A DNA stretch of 64,000 nt. Origin: Flavobacterium amnicola (GTDB taxonomy: Bacteria > Bacteroidota > Bacteroidia > Flavobacteriales > Flavobacteriaceae). The translations under genes and the position numbers were made by a program. The stretch spans positions 806,001-870,000 of the forward strand of contig NZ_SBKO01000001.1 in the NCBI RefSeq assembly GCF_004122165.1, read 5' to 3'. How positions within the stretch are numbered: position 1 is the stretch's first letter; the number at the start of each line of letters is the position of its first letter. Under the pieces are notes generated by a model. It was given only the letters and a program-made list of their open reading frames with translations, did not search any database and had not been told where the DNA came from. This document shows positions 50,438 to 59,215 of this stretch, piece after piece.

Positions 50438-51970
50438 TTAGTTACAAGGTGTTGGAATTACTTGATTTGTTCTATTGTCAATGGATAATTTTGCCCAAGC
50501 AGTATGATCACCATTTGTTGCTTTGTATAATCCTACCCTACCTGTTATATTAGATTTTTTCATATTATTTAACAGCATTTTTTCAAGAAATGTTGCTGTT
50601 AAAACACCATCTTCTTTTTTTTCATCTACATCTTTCAAATATTTGCTTTTAAATTCAGCTAACTTTATGGGACTAGCATTTGGACCAAAAATTGCATTAA
50701 AAGAAGCAGTATCAAAATTTTCTAACATCAAGGCATAAGTTCCCTGACTAGTAACAATTATTACGCCAACTTCGCTCAAAGGTAAGCCTAAATTTGTTGC
50801 ATTTCTCGCGTGATCTTTTATTAGGCCTGTAAAATCACCTGGGGAGGGTATTTTAATAGTATGTACAAGTTCACCTGTTATTGGATCTGTGTAATCGTTA
50901 TTATGAGCATGTACACTAAAATAAGCACCTACACCTTGAATATTTACCGCATTTCGTCCATCTGGAAGTAATATTGGATATTTAACCGGATTTAGTTGAT
51001 CATTAGGGTCTATAGTCACACCAAAACCACTTTCGTGAGTTTTATTTAAAATAGTAGGCGTATTCAATGCATTGGTTCTGTTTTTTATGTCTGCTTGTAA
51101 AGGGTTAGCAAATTTCTTTTTTAAGGAATTACAAGGATCGGGTTGCTCCGCATCAGACATGGCTGGAACCGTCAGAATCTCTGTGTTGTGATTTTCTGTT
51201 GCAGTGGTTGTATTAGTTGTTTCTGTAGGACTTGTGGTTGAGCCACTACTTCCTGTGTTTTCTTCTGAGGTAGGAGTCATTATAACATCTCCTAAATCAG
51301 TATTGGGGTCATTATCCGTACCACCTGTCCCTTCTGAAAAGACAAAACAATATTGAGAGGAAGTTGCACCGGCACAGCTATCTGTACCAGCTTGGTGCGA
51401 TTCGGTATTTGGATTTGTACATGGCATTAAAATATTCCAACAAATCAATACTCGACTCGTGGCTGATGTATATGGTCTGTTATTGTAAACAATAGGAATG
51501 ATTTGAGCCTTTCCTGTAAAAGTAGAAAAGCTGATAATTGGTGTTTCACTTTTGTATTTTAAAATAAAGGCCTTTGTTTCTTCCGTATAATTATTTACTT
51601 GAATAACCAGGTTTTCTATGTTATTGGTTGGAGTTATAGTGTCTCTTTTTATGGATAACGTGTAGGAAGTGATAGAATCACTTAATACTTCATTTGCATA
51701 TTCACTTGTAATGGTAAACCCATATTGTTCTTCCATTACGGTTCTTCCAAAAGTATTTACTACAGTAAATTTTCTTTTAGGTAGTTTTTGATAACTTGAA
51801 ATGAATCGTTTTTCTTTAAATAATTTAGTAACCTTTTTACGTGTAATTAATAAATCTTTGTTATGGTCAAATTGTTGTAGTTCTTCTTCTTGTAAGGAAC
51901 AACTAAACAATGTTATTCCTACCAAAAGCATCGTTGTTAGTAAATAGATTGTCTTGAGTTTTTGTTTCAT
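50438..51970 (-). CDS. Large lipoprotein with a possible JAMM-like C-terminal domain
   Basis: A protein of 510 residues. Lipobox LFSCSLQ (Cys24). Residues ~40-210 are beta-rich with a few Cys; residues ~211-275 form a Ser/Thr/Gly low-complexity linker. The C-terminal ~230 residues contain Glu313 in THESGFGV, His354 and His356 in FSVHAHNND, and Ser376/Asp379 in IPSPGDFTGL, followed by the strand VGVIIVTSQGTYALML. This resembles the E ... HxH ... SxxD arrangement of JAMM/JAB metalloproteases, though the HxH-SxxD gap (19 residues) is longer than the usual 7. The function is unknown. It is the first gene of a two-gene unit, with the XRE gene divergent. Confidence 0.6.
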   Translation of the reverse strand: MKQKLKTIYLLTTMLLVGITLFSCSLQEEELQQFDHNKDLLITRKKVTKLFKEKRFISSYQKLPKRKFTVVNTFGRTVMEEQYGFTITSEYANEVLSDSITSYTLSIKRDTITPTNNIENLVIQVNNYTEETKAFILKYKSETPIISFSTFTGKAQIIPIVYNNRPYTSATSRVLICWNILMPCTNPNTESHQAGTDSCAGATSSQYCFVFSEGTGGTDNDPNTDLGDVIMTPTSEENTGSSGSTTSPTETTNTTTATENHNTEILTVPAMSDAEQPDPCNSLKKKFANPLQADIKNRTNALNTPTILNKTHESGFGVTIDPNDQLNPVKYPILLPDGRNAVNIQGVGAYFSVHAHNNDYTDPITGELVHTIKIPSPGDFTGLIKDHARNATNLGLPLSEVGVIIVTSQGTYALMLENFDTASFNAIFGPNASPIKLAEFKSKYLKDVDEKKEDGVLTATFLEKMLLNNMKKSNITGRVGLYKATNGDHTAWAKLSIDNRTNQVIPTPCN

Positions 51971-52017
51971 GTAATTTAACTTAGTTTGTTTGTGGTAAAA
52001 CTAATGAAACAAATCAA

Positions 52018-52038
52018 TATAGGACAATAACTCCTATA
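52018..52038. promoter_or_regulatory. Operator-like palindrome between lipoprotein and XRE genes
   Basis: TATAGGA (52018-52024) and TCCTATA (52032-52038) form a perfect 7-bp inverted repeat with a 7-nt spacer. It lies in the 93-nt divergent region between the lipoprotein start and the XRE gene start. The XRE protein is the natural candidate binder (inference). Confidence 0.55.
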
Positions 52039-52063
52039 GTAAATTTTATCAACAAAGCCACTT

Positions 52064-52294
52064 TTGTGTGTGCGAAAAAAAGTTGATAAAATATTTTTAG
52101 AAAAATTTGGGTCTAACTTGAAAATGATTAGGGAGTCTAAGAATGTTACACAAGCCCAGTTAGCAATTGATTGTGATTTTGATGTTTCGGTAATAAGTAG
52201 AATAGAAAGGGGTGTGGTAAACACTTCTTTAGATAACATTAGATTAATAGCTATCTCTCTTCAAATAGAAGTAAAGCAACTTTTTGATTTTTAA
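52064..52294 (+). CDS. Small XRE-family HTH regulator
   Basis: About 76 residues using the TTG at 52064, or 74 from a GTG at 52070 (MRKKVDKIF); no ATG fits. A single HTH_3 domain covers most of the chain: LKMIRESKNVTQAQLAIDCD and then VSVISRIERGVVNTSLDNIRLIA. It is divergent from the lipoprotein pair, with a palindrome in between. Its stop codon overlaps that of the convergent olsF-like gene in a shared TTAA (52291-52294). Confidence 0.85.
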   Translation: MCVRKKVDKIFLEKFGSNLKMIRESKNVTQAQLAIDCDFDVSVISRIERGVVNTSLDNIRLIAISLQIEVKQLFDF

Positions 52295-54111
52295 TTCTTC
52301 TCGTTCTCTTCTCTTTCGGAGTGTTTTCTTTCCAATTCCGCTTGAAATTCTTCCATAACAGGTTTTACCGTGCTGTCTGGTAAGTCGGAAATTCGGATGT
52401 ACATCAAACCATCTACCGCATTATTAAATAAAGGATCGACATTAAATGCTACGACACGCGCATTTTGTTTAATGTACTTTTTGATTAAAACAGGCAAACG
52501 TAAACTGCCTGGCTCTACTTCATCAATAATTTTGTCAAACTTATTCAAATCGGCTTCCGCTTCGTTAAAAACGAAATCTTTGTCCGCATCTTTCAGTTTC
52601 ACACGGTATTCTTTTTTAGGATGGATGTATTGTGCTACATACGGATCGTAAAAATGCGATTTCATGAATTCAATCATCAAGGATTTTGAGAATTCTGAAA
52701 ACTGATTACTAATACTTACTCCTCCAATTAAGAATTTATGTTCTGGGTAACGTAAAGTAGTGTGAACAATACCTTTCCATAATAAGAACAAAGGCATTGG
52801 TTTTTGCTGGTATTCGGCTTTGACGAAAGCACGTCCCATTTCGATAGATTTACTCATCATATCGTATAATTCAGGCTCAAAACGGAATAAATCTTGTAGA
52901 TAAAAACCATTAATACCATGTTCGGCAAAAATTTGAGAGCCCAATCCCATTCGGTAAGCTCCTGCAATTTCTTTGGTGTCGTCATCCCAAAGGAACATGT
53001 GGTGGTAATAATCGTCAAATTTATCTAAATCGATGGATTCGTTGGTACCTTCTCCTACAGCTCTAAACGTGATTTCGCGCAAACGACCAATTTCATGCAA
53101 AATATTCGGAATATCGTCCGCTTTGGTCAGATAGACTTCGTAATTTTTGCTTTGTAGTAATCGAGCATCCATGCTGCGAAGTTTTTCCACTTCGGCAATC
53201 ATTTTTTCCTGATTGGCACCTGTAACAATTTGTTTGGCAGGTTTAGCAGGCGCTTTTAAAATAGTCGGAGTGGTTAAGAGCTTCGAATCTTTTTCATACG
53301 CATTAGCCAACATATAGGTTTTTTTGCGTAAAAATTCGGTGTATTCTTCTATGGTTTGGTGTTCGTTTTGTTCGGCAACCGAAATCGGTTTTCCAATACG
53401 AACTTTAATAACTCGGTCTTTTTGGGTTAGTAATTCCGAAGGCAATTTAGCCGTGCGTAATGTGCCGCTTATTTTCGATAAAAAGTAAAATAATTTACTG
53501 TTATTCGCGTGAAAATAAATAGGAACTACTGGAACTTGGGCTTTTCGAATCACTTTTATCGCGCCTTCTTCCCAAGCTTTATCCACAACTAATTTTTCAT
53601 CTTTGTAGGTTGAAACTTCGCCAGCAGGAAACATTCCCAAAGGTTTTCCGTCGCTTAAATGACGAAACGTTTCTTTTAAACCAATAACACTCGATTTGGA
53701 ATCCTTGTGCGTTTCAAAAGGATTAACCGGCATAATATACGGTTTTAAAGGTTCGATTCGATGCAATAAAAAATTAGCAATGATTTTGAAATTGGGTTCA
53801 CGTTCCAACATCAATTTCAACAATAAAATCCCGTCAATTCCTCCAAGCGGATGGTTGGAAATGGTAATGTATGGACCTTCTTTCGGGAGTCTTTTTAAAT
53901 CTTCTTCGTGGATTTCAAACTTAATTTGAAATTCATCCAATATAGCATTCAGGAATTCTACATCTTTCAAATGTTTATTCCTGTCGTAAATCTTATTAAG
54001 CGTAGAAATTTGAAGCACTTTCATCAATAACCAACCCGAAAAAGTTCCTAGAACTCCATATTTATCGGCGTTAATTGCTTTGGCAACTTCTTTGGCGGTA
54101 ACTAAACCCAT
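52291..54111 (-). CDS. olsF: Two-domain acyltransferase: PlsC-like plus OlsB-like (OlsF type)
   Basis: A 606-residue fusion. The N-terminal half (~1-290) is an lysophospholipid-acyltransferase domain with ISNHPLGGIDGI (HxxxxD type) and MFPAGEVSTY. The C-terminal half (~310-590) is an OlsB/GNAT-like domain with LREITFRAVGEGT, the GAYRMGLG motif and LFLLWKGI. Such fusions make ornithine or glycine aminolipids in one chain; OlsF-type enzymes are described in Serratia and in Flavobacterium. The symbol is given on this domain basis, not on proven activity. The gene is monocistronic with its own promoter. Confidence 0.82.
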   Translation of the reverse strand: MGLVTAKEVAKAINADKYGVLGTFSGWLLMKVLQISTLNKIYDRNKHLKDVEFLNAILDEFQIKFEIHEEDLKRLPKEGPYITISNHPLGGIDGILLLKLMLEREPNFKIIANFLLHRIEPLKPYIMPVNPFETHKDSKSSVIGLKETFRHLSDGKPLGMFPAGEVSTYKDEKLVVDKAWEEGAIKVIRKAQVPVVPIYFHANNSKLFYFLSKISGTLRTAKLPSELLTQKDRVIKVRIGKPISVAEQNEHQTIEEYTEFLRKKTYMLANAYEKDSKLLTTPTILKAPAKPAKQIVTGANQEKMIAEVEKLRSMDARLLQSKNYEVYLTKADDIPNILHEIGRLREITFRAVGEGTNESIDLDKFDDYYHHMFLWDDDTKEIAGAYRMGLGSQIFAEHGINGFYLQDLFRFEPELYDMMSKSIEMGRAFVKAEYQQKPMPLFLLWKGIVHTTLRYPEHKFLIGGVSISNQFSEFSKSLMIEFMKSHFYDPYVAQYIHPKKEYRVKLKDADKDFVFNEAEADLNKFDKIIDEVEPGSLRLPVLIKKYIKQNARVVAFNVDPLFNNAVDGLMYIRISDLPDSTVKPVMEEFQAELERKHSEREENEKN

Positions 54112-54137
54112 TTACGTTTTCTAATTAATGCAAGTTA

Positions 54138-54145
54138 CAAATATA
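54138..54145 (-). promoter_or_regulatory. -7 promoter box for the olsF-like gene
   Basis: On the minus strand this is TATATTTG, an exact TANNTTTG match, 26 nt before the start at 54111. Confidence 0.5.
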
Positions 54146-54278
54146 GCAAAAGTTGTGGTAAAAGGGAAGTAAAACCCTTTTTAAAATCCAAATATTTTAA
54201 AATTTTAACTTGAAAAGTCTGATAATAAGTTGTTTATAAAACTATGTGAAATTTGTTTTTTGTTGAAGCTTTTTTGGC

Positions 54279-54286
54279 TATTTTTG
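54279..54286 (+). promoter_or_regulatory. -7 promoter box for xth
   Basis: TATTTTTG, an exact TANNTTTG match, 19 nt before the ATG at 54306. Two TTTG candidates for -33 lie 16 and 23 nt upstream of it. Confidence 0.55.
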
Positions 54287-54305
54287 AAGAAATTCAGAAT
54301 TTATA

Positions 54306-55067
54306 ATGAAAATCATTTCCTATAATGTTAACGGCATTCGTGCAGCCATAACTAAAGGTTTTTTAGACTGGTTGCAAGCTGCAAATCCAGACGTAATTTG
54401 CCTTCAAGAAATCAAAGCCACACAAGATCAAATTCCGGTGATGGAAATTGAATTGGCAGGTTACCCGTTTCAATATTATTTTCCAGCAGAGAAAAAAGGA
54501 TACAGTGGCGTAGCCATTCTTTCTAAAGTGGCACCTAAAAATGTCGTTTTTGGAACTGGAATCCCACACATGGATTTTGAAGGACGTAATCTTCGTGTTG
54601 ATTTTGACGACTTTTCTGTAATGAGTTTGTATTTGCCTTCGGGGACAAACGACGATAGATTGAGCCATAAATTCATGTACATGGATGATTTTCAAGCGTA
54701 CATTAACGAATTAAAAAAGGAAGTGCCCAATCTTATCATTTGTGGCGATTACAACATTTGTCACGAGGCGATTGACATTCATAATCCGGCGCAAAATGCC
54801 AAAACATCAGGATTTTTACCGGAAGAACGCGCTTGGTTAGATGCTTTTATGAAGTCTGGATTTGTCGATAGTTTCCGTCATTTTAACAAAGAACCACATC
54901 ATTACAGTTGGTGGAGTTACCGCGCTGGTGCTCGTGGCAATAACAAAGGTTGGAGAATCGATTATAATTTGGTTTCCGAACCCTTAAAAGAACGAATGAA
55001 ACGTGCTTTAATTTTACCCGAAGCAAAACATTCTGACCATTGTCCCGTTTTAGTAGAAATTGAATAA
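54306..55067 (+). CDS. xth: Exodeoxyribonuclease III (AP endonuclease)
   Basis: Cleaves DNA at abasic sites and digests 3' ends in base-excision repair. A protein of 253 residues with the catalytic set: SYNVNGIRAA, Glu in VICLQEIKA, CGDYNICHEAIDIHNP and the C-terminal SDHCPVLVEI His. The size is that of E. coli XthA. It is 18 nt upstream of the OmpA lipoprotein gene, so the two are probably co-transcribed from the -7 box at 54279. Confidence 0.94.
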   Translation: MKIISYNVNGIRAAITKGFLDWLQAANPDVICLQEIKATQDQIPVMEIELAGYPFQYYFPAEKKGYSGVAILSKVAPKNVVFGTGIPHMDFEGRNLRVDFDDFSVMSLYLPSGTNDDRLSHKFMYMDDFQAYINELKKEVPNLIICGDYNICHEAIDIHNPAQNAKTSGFLPEERAWLDAFMKSGFVDSFRHFNKEPHHYSWWSYRAGARGNNKGWRIDYNLVSEPLKERMKRALILPEAKHSDHCPVLVEIE

Positions 55068-55085
55068 CCCAAAAATACCACAATC

Positions 55086-56072
55086 ATGATAAAAAAAATG
55101 TCACTAGGCCTACTGGTTTTAGCCTTGAACACCTCATGTGTTTCTAAAAAAATATACGCCGATTTAGAAAATAAATTTGCCGAATTAAAAAAAGAACGTA
55201 ATGCCCTTTCGGATGAAAACGAATCCTTAAAAACGGGAAAAACACAGTTGGAAAATGATCTAGCATCGGCAAAAGCAGAATTAGAAAAAGCGAAAAATGA
55301 TTTGGATAAACTTCGCTTGGATCGCGATAAGTTAGCTGCCGATTATACGGCATCGAGTAATAATTTGAAAAACTTACAAAACTCGTACAGTGCTTTAGAA
55401 AAAAACAGCGACGAAGCCTTAAAAGCGAATATGGATAAAAACCGTGAGCTTTTGGCGCAATTGGAAGCAAAGGAAAAAGCCCTAGCAGCCGAAAAATCAC
55501 GTTTGGAAAAACTAAGCAAAGATTTTAAAGACCGTTCGGATAGAGTCAATGAACTGGAAAGTTTAATTGCAGCGAAAGAAGCGTCGATGAAAAAACTAAA
55601 AGAAACACTTTCGAAATCACTAAAAGCATTCGAAGGAAAAGGGCTTACCGTACAGCAAAAAGACGGGAAAGTATACGTTTCTATGGAAAACAAATTACTT
55701 TTCGAATCAGGTAGCTGGACCGTTGGTGCTGAAGGTAAAAAAGCTGTGGATTTAGTGGGTAAAGTGCTGGGCGATAATCCTGATATTTCCGTATTAATTG
55801 AAGGCCATACCGATAACGACAAAATAACCGGAACTATTGGTGGTGGAATTGAAAATAACTGGGATTTATCGACCAAAAGAGCTACAGCCATTGTGAATAT
55901 CTTATCGGCCAATGCAAAAGTGAAAAAGGAGAATTTAACGGCTGCAGGACGTGGCGAATATTTTCCATTGGTAGGGAATGATACTCCTGATGGAAAAGCG
56001 AAAAACAGACGTATTGAATTTATTCTTACGCCAAAATTAGACGAATTAAGCAAAGCGTTAAACGATTTGTAA
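55086..56072 (+). CDS. OmpA-family lipoprotein with coiled-coil stalk
   Basis: A protein of 328 residues. Lipobox LNTSCVSKK (Cys18). Residues ~22-185 form a long charged coiled coil rich in Lys/Glu/Leu heptads. Residues ~195-325 are an OmpA-type peptidoglycan-binding domain (LLFESGSWTVG, EGHTDND, DLSTKRATAIV, AAGRGEYFPL). It is a Pal-like tether that anchors the outer membrane to peptidoglycan through a long spacer. It follows xth closely and is terminated by a strong hairpin. Confidence 0.9.
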   Translation: MIKKMSLGLLVLALNTSCVSKKIYADLENKFAELKKERNALSDENESLKTGKTQLENDLASAKAELEKAKNDLDKLRLDRDKLAADYTASSNNLKNLQNSYSALEKNSDEALKANMDKNRELLAQLEAKEKALAAEKSRLEKLSKDFKDRSDRVNELESLIAAKEASMKKLKETLSKSLKAFEGKGLTVQQKDGKVYVSMENKLLFESGSWTVGAEGKKAVDLVGKVLGDNPDISVLIEGHTDNDKITGTIGGGIENNWDLSTKRATAIVNILSANAKVKKENLTAAGRGEYFPLVGNDTPDGKAKNRRIEFILTPKLDELSKALNDL

Positions 56073-56089
56073 AAGAAGATAGTAGGTTT

Positions 56090-56121
56090 AAAAAAGGTTC
56101 AGAAATTCTGGACCTTTTTTA
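56090..56121 (+). terminator. Terminator of the xth-OmpA lipoprotein unit
   Basis: A 14-bp stem with one G-U wobble (AAAAAAGGTTCAGA with TCTGGACCTTTTTT) and a 3-nt loop contains the terminal T tract. Confidence 0.9.
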
Positions 56122-56153
56122 TTGCAATTCCAGAACGCACTTTTTTATCTTTG
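56122..56153 (+). promoter_or_regulatory. Promoter of the aldo/keto reductase gene
   Basis: The -7 box is TATCTTTG (56146-56153, an exact match) with TTG (56122-56124) 21 nt upstream as a -33 element. The ATG is 18 nt downstream, at 56172. Confidence 0.6.
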
Positions 56154-56171
56154 TACAATTATTTTTCAAAA

Positions 56172-57209
56172 ATGAAATACAACTTCCTACCCAATTCATC
56201 ACTAGAAGTCAGCGAAATTTGCTTGGGCACCATGACTTTTGGCAATCAAAATACAGAAGCCGAAGCACATCAACAACTTGACTATGCTTTTGAACGCGGC
56301 ATCAATTTTATAGATACCGCCGAAATGTACCCGATTGGTGGGAACGAACATATTTTTGGAAGTACCGAACGTTATATCGGCACTTGGTTGGCTAAAAACC
56401 AACACAAAAGGGAGAAACTGGTGGTTGCTACTAAAATTGCTGGACCCAATCGCGGTATGGGCTATATTCGTCAGCCTTTAGATTTTTCAAAGAAAAGTTT
56501 GCACGAAGCTGTCGATTTAAGTTTGAAAAACCTTCAAACCGATTATATCGATTTGTACCAAACGCACTGGCCAGAACGCGTTATGAATATGTTTGGTAAA
56601 CGTGGACTTACCGAAACCGATACGCAATGGCAAGACAATGTTCTCGAAGTTTTGACTGTTTTTGATGGATTGATCAAAGAAGGAAAAATAAAACATATCG
56701 GCCTTTCGAATGAAAATCCATGGGGCGTGATGAAGTTTCTCAACGAAGCTGAAAAACATAATTTACCACGAATTGCAACCATTCAAAATCCATTTTCGTT
56801 ATTAAATCGCTTGTTTGAAGTAGGACTTTCAGAAATCTGTATGCGTGAAAATGTGGGTTTATTGGCATATTCCCCTTTAGGTTTCGGGTTTTTAACTGGG
56901 AAATACCTAAACAGCACACCACCCAATTCAAGAATGGGAACGTTTCCCAATTTTGTGCGCTATACCAATGAAAATTGCTACAAAGTCACCCAATTATACC
57001 AAGAATTAGCACACAGTTTAGGTTTGACAGTAACGGAATTAGCCATTGCTTTCGTACACCATCAACCATTTGTCACCTCGACCATTATTGGCGCCACTAC
57101 TTTAGATCAATTGGAAGAAAACATCAATGCATTTGAAGTTCGCTTAACCGATGAAGTGATTGCTGCTATAGATAGAATTCAGGAGTTGCATCCGAATCCC
57201 GCGCCATAA
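56172..57209 (+). CDS. Aldo/keto reductase (Tas-like)
   Basis: An NADP(H)-dependent oxidoreductase of 345 residues from the ATG at 56172; a TTG 21 nt upstream would overlap the -7 box. The TIM-barrel AKR set is visible: FIDTAEMYPIG (Asp and Tyr), VVATKIAG (Lys), LYQTHWPERV (His), and the cofactor segment STIIGATTLDQLEEN near the end. The insertion MGYIRQPLDFSKKSLHEA and a length near 345 match the E. coli Tas type. The substrate is unknown. It is a single-gene unit. Confidence 0.9.
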   Translation: MKYNFLPNSSLEVSEICLGTMTFGNQNTEAEAHQQLDYAFERGINFIDTAEMYPIGGNEHIFGSTERYIGTWLAKNQHKREKLVVATKIAGPNRGMGYIRQPLDFSKKSLHEAVDLSLKNLQTDYIDLYQTHWPERVMNMFGKRGLTETDTQWQDNVLEVLTVFDGLIKEGKIKHIGLSNENPWGVMKFLNEAEKHNLPRIATIQNPFSLLNRLFEVGLSEICMRENVGLLAYSPLGFGFLTGKYLNSTPPNSRMGTFPNFVRYTNENCYKVTQLYQELAHSLGLTVTELAIAFVHHQPFVTSTIIGATTLDQLEENINAFEVRLTDEVIAAIDRIQELHPNPAP

Positions 57210-57229
57210 TAAACCCGATAGGTCAAAGC

Positions 57230-59197
57230 TTAATTAAAAAATTCGCTTTCTGGCACTAAAAGTGTATCAGAGGGAATAGAATCCTGCACTACTTTTAACT
57301 TTAAAAATGAACGGGCTCTTCCCGAAACAGTAATCGGAACCGATTGTCCAATAGTGTCTTCAGGAGTGATTAAAGCACGACGAAGCATTAAGTTTTTGAT
57401 GAATTTTTGCTGTTTTACGGCGTATGATTTTTGCAAACCTTCTTCGTTAAACTGGTACATGAATTTTTTAGGTTTCGGAACAATGGAAGCTAAAAATAAG
57501 CATTCATTGAGATTTAGATTTCTTGGGGTTTTTTGAAAATAAAATTTCGAGGCTTCGCCAATTCCATACACATCTGGACCAAATTCAATGACATTGAAAT
57601 ACACTTCTAGCATACGTTCTTTGGAAGCAATTCGATTGTTTTCAAGGATGTACACCAATAAAATCTCTTCTAATTTTCTAGACAAAGTTTTTTCTCTTGT
57701 AAGAAAGACATTTTTAACCAATTGCATACTTATGGTACTGGCACCACGTGCAAACTTTTTGGTTCGGATGTTTTTGGCAATCGATTGTTTAAAAGCTTCC
57801 GAAATAAAACCTCTATGATGCATAAAAGAAGGATCTTCATTGGTTAAAACGGCATGTTTTAAATAGGGTGAAATTGAATCTAGCGGTGTAAAATTTGGAT
57901 TGGATTTTCCGACAAAAATAGAACGTTGTGCTCTTCCATTTTCGATAGCAGCATAACTAAACTCGGTGTTTAATTTCTCTAAGTTGGCCTCGCCGTATTT
58001 CAAAATTTTCAAGTTGTTTTTGTTGAATTTGCTTTCAAAAATCAGTTGGTTGGGTTTGTTTTTGTTGAATTCGAAATCCAAATTATAATCAAATTCGCCT
58101 TCCGCTTGCATGCCTTCAAAATGAGTGAACAAACCATTCGGCAAGGATTCGATAAAATCTTGCGCCTTCATTTTGTTGATATTTAACTTCAATTTGTAAA
58201 GGGTGTCTTCTTCGGTGTTGTATTCTAAATAAGGTTCAATTTTTATTTTATTCAATTGGGCTGAAGACGTGTGGTCGAGGGCTATAAAATCGCTTCCTAA
58301 TAAAAATTTATAATCAAATTGGGCTTGTTGTACCACCACATCTTTTTTGGCGATTTTGGGATGATTTACCGTTAAATTTTCTACCGATACGATGCCGTCA
58401 ATATGCAATTCACTAAATCCCATTTCGATGCGATCCAATTGGACTCTAATCTTGTCAAAACTCGATTTTAGTCCAAATTTTTCATCGATATAAGGGATTT
58501 GAATTTTGGTAGTATCCGCCGATGCAAAAGTAATGTCAGCCTTTTTATCTCTCGGATTCGCGTAGCCTTTTATATTCCAATCTTGTGCAAAAGTATTGGT
58601 GGTCACGTGTATGTTGGTGTTGAGTTGTTCATCAACCAATTGCAAATGGTTCATGTGAAAATTCACTTTCTTTCCCATGTCATTCACACGAAGCGAAAGA
58701 TTATCCAAATTCATTTCTGATGGAATCAGATTAAGTAATTTGCTTAAAATGCGATTGGCTATTTGGGCATAATTACGTTTCTCTGTAGTCGTTTGTTCGT
58801 TTTTGTCTTTCTTTAAAAACGCATCAAAATTTCTTCCGTTTTCGTTTTTCACCAATTGAATAAAACCGTTTTTCATTTCAAGATTTTTCAACTGTACATC
58901 ACCCGTAACCATTTGTAAGAGACTGATTTCTGTCGTAATTTTTTCAACGGAAAGTAGCGTATCTTTTTCGAAAGGAATAATGTGAATGTTATCGAGAGTG
59001 ATGCTTGAAGTACCGACGAACTTTGCGTTTCCAACAGAAAAAGTAGCATTGTAATCGGATTTGAATTTGTGTTCTACTTTTTGTAGTACTTGTTGCAAAA
59101 TAGTATCACGGAAGAAATAAATACTTCCTACGGCAAGTACAATAAGTACTAGTGTTATTTTAAGAATCAGAAAAAACCATTGTTTTCTTGTTCTCAT
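57230..59197 (-). CDS. AsmA-like domain fused to a GT51 peptidoglycan transglycosylase
   Basis: A protein of 655 residues. One N-terminal transmembrane helix (~10-30) is followed by a ~400-residue beta-rich extracytoplasmic segment resembling AsmA-type proteins, then a GT51 glycosyltransferase domain (~445-600). The latter shows the catalytic-Glu motif NEDPSFMHHRGF, RGASTISMQLVKN, and RKLEEILLVYILE with VYFNVIEFGPDVYGIGEAS. No transpeptidase domain follows, so it is not a class A PBP. It probably polymerises lipid II; the AsmA-like part may position it between the membranes (inference). It is the last gene of the minus-strand run from panC. Confidence 0.85.
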   Translation of the reverse strand: MRTRKQWFFLILKITLVLIVLAVGSIYFFRDTILQQVLQKVEHKFKSDYNATFSVGNAKFVGTSSITLDNIHIIPFEKDTLLSVEKITTEISLLQMVTGDVQLKNLEMKNGFIQLVKNENGRNFDAFLKKDKNEQTTTEKRNYAQIANRILSKLLNLIPSEMNLDNLSLRVNDMGKKVNFHMNHLQLVDEQLNTNIHVTTNTFAQDWNIKGYANPRDKKADITFASADTTKIQIPYIDEKFGLKSSFDKIRVQLDRIEMGFSELHIDGIVSVENLTVNHPKIAKKDVVVQQAQFDYKFLLGSDFIALDHTSSAQLNKIKIEPYLEYNTEEDTLYKLKLNINKMKAQDFIESLPNGLFTHFEGMQAEGEFDYNLDFEFNKNKPNQLIFESKFNKNNLKILKYGEANLEKLNTEFSYAAIENGRAQRSIFVGKSNPNFTPLDSISPYLKHAVLTNEDPSFMHHRGFISEAFKQSIAKNIRTKKFARGASTISMQLVKNVFLTREKTLSRKLEEILLVYILENNRIASKERMLEVYFNVIEFGPDVYGIGEASKFYFQKTPRNLNLNECLFLASIVPKPKKFMYQFNEEGLQKSYAVKQQKFIKNLMLRRALITPEDTIGQSVPITVSGRARSFLKLKVVQDSIPSDTLLVPESEFFN

Positions 59198-59215
59198 GGT
59201 GGGGATGAATTGGGA

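Noticed and set aside
55343-56053. A 236-codon open frame on the minus strand inside the OmpA lipoprotein gene
   Set aside because: It is a Ser/Phe-rich mirror of the Lys/Glu coiled-coil coding sequence and has no promoter or start context.
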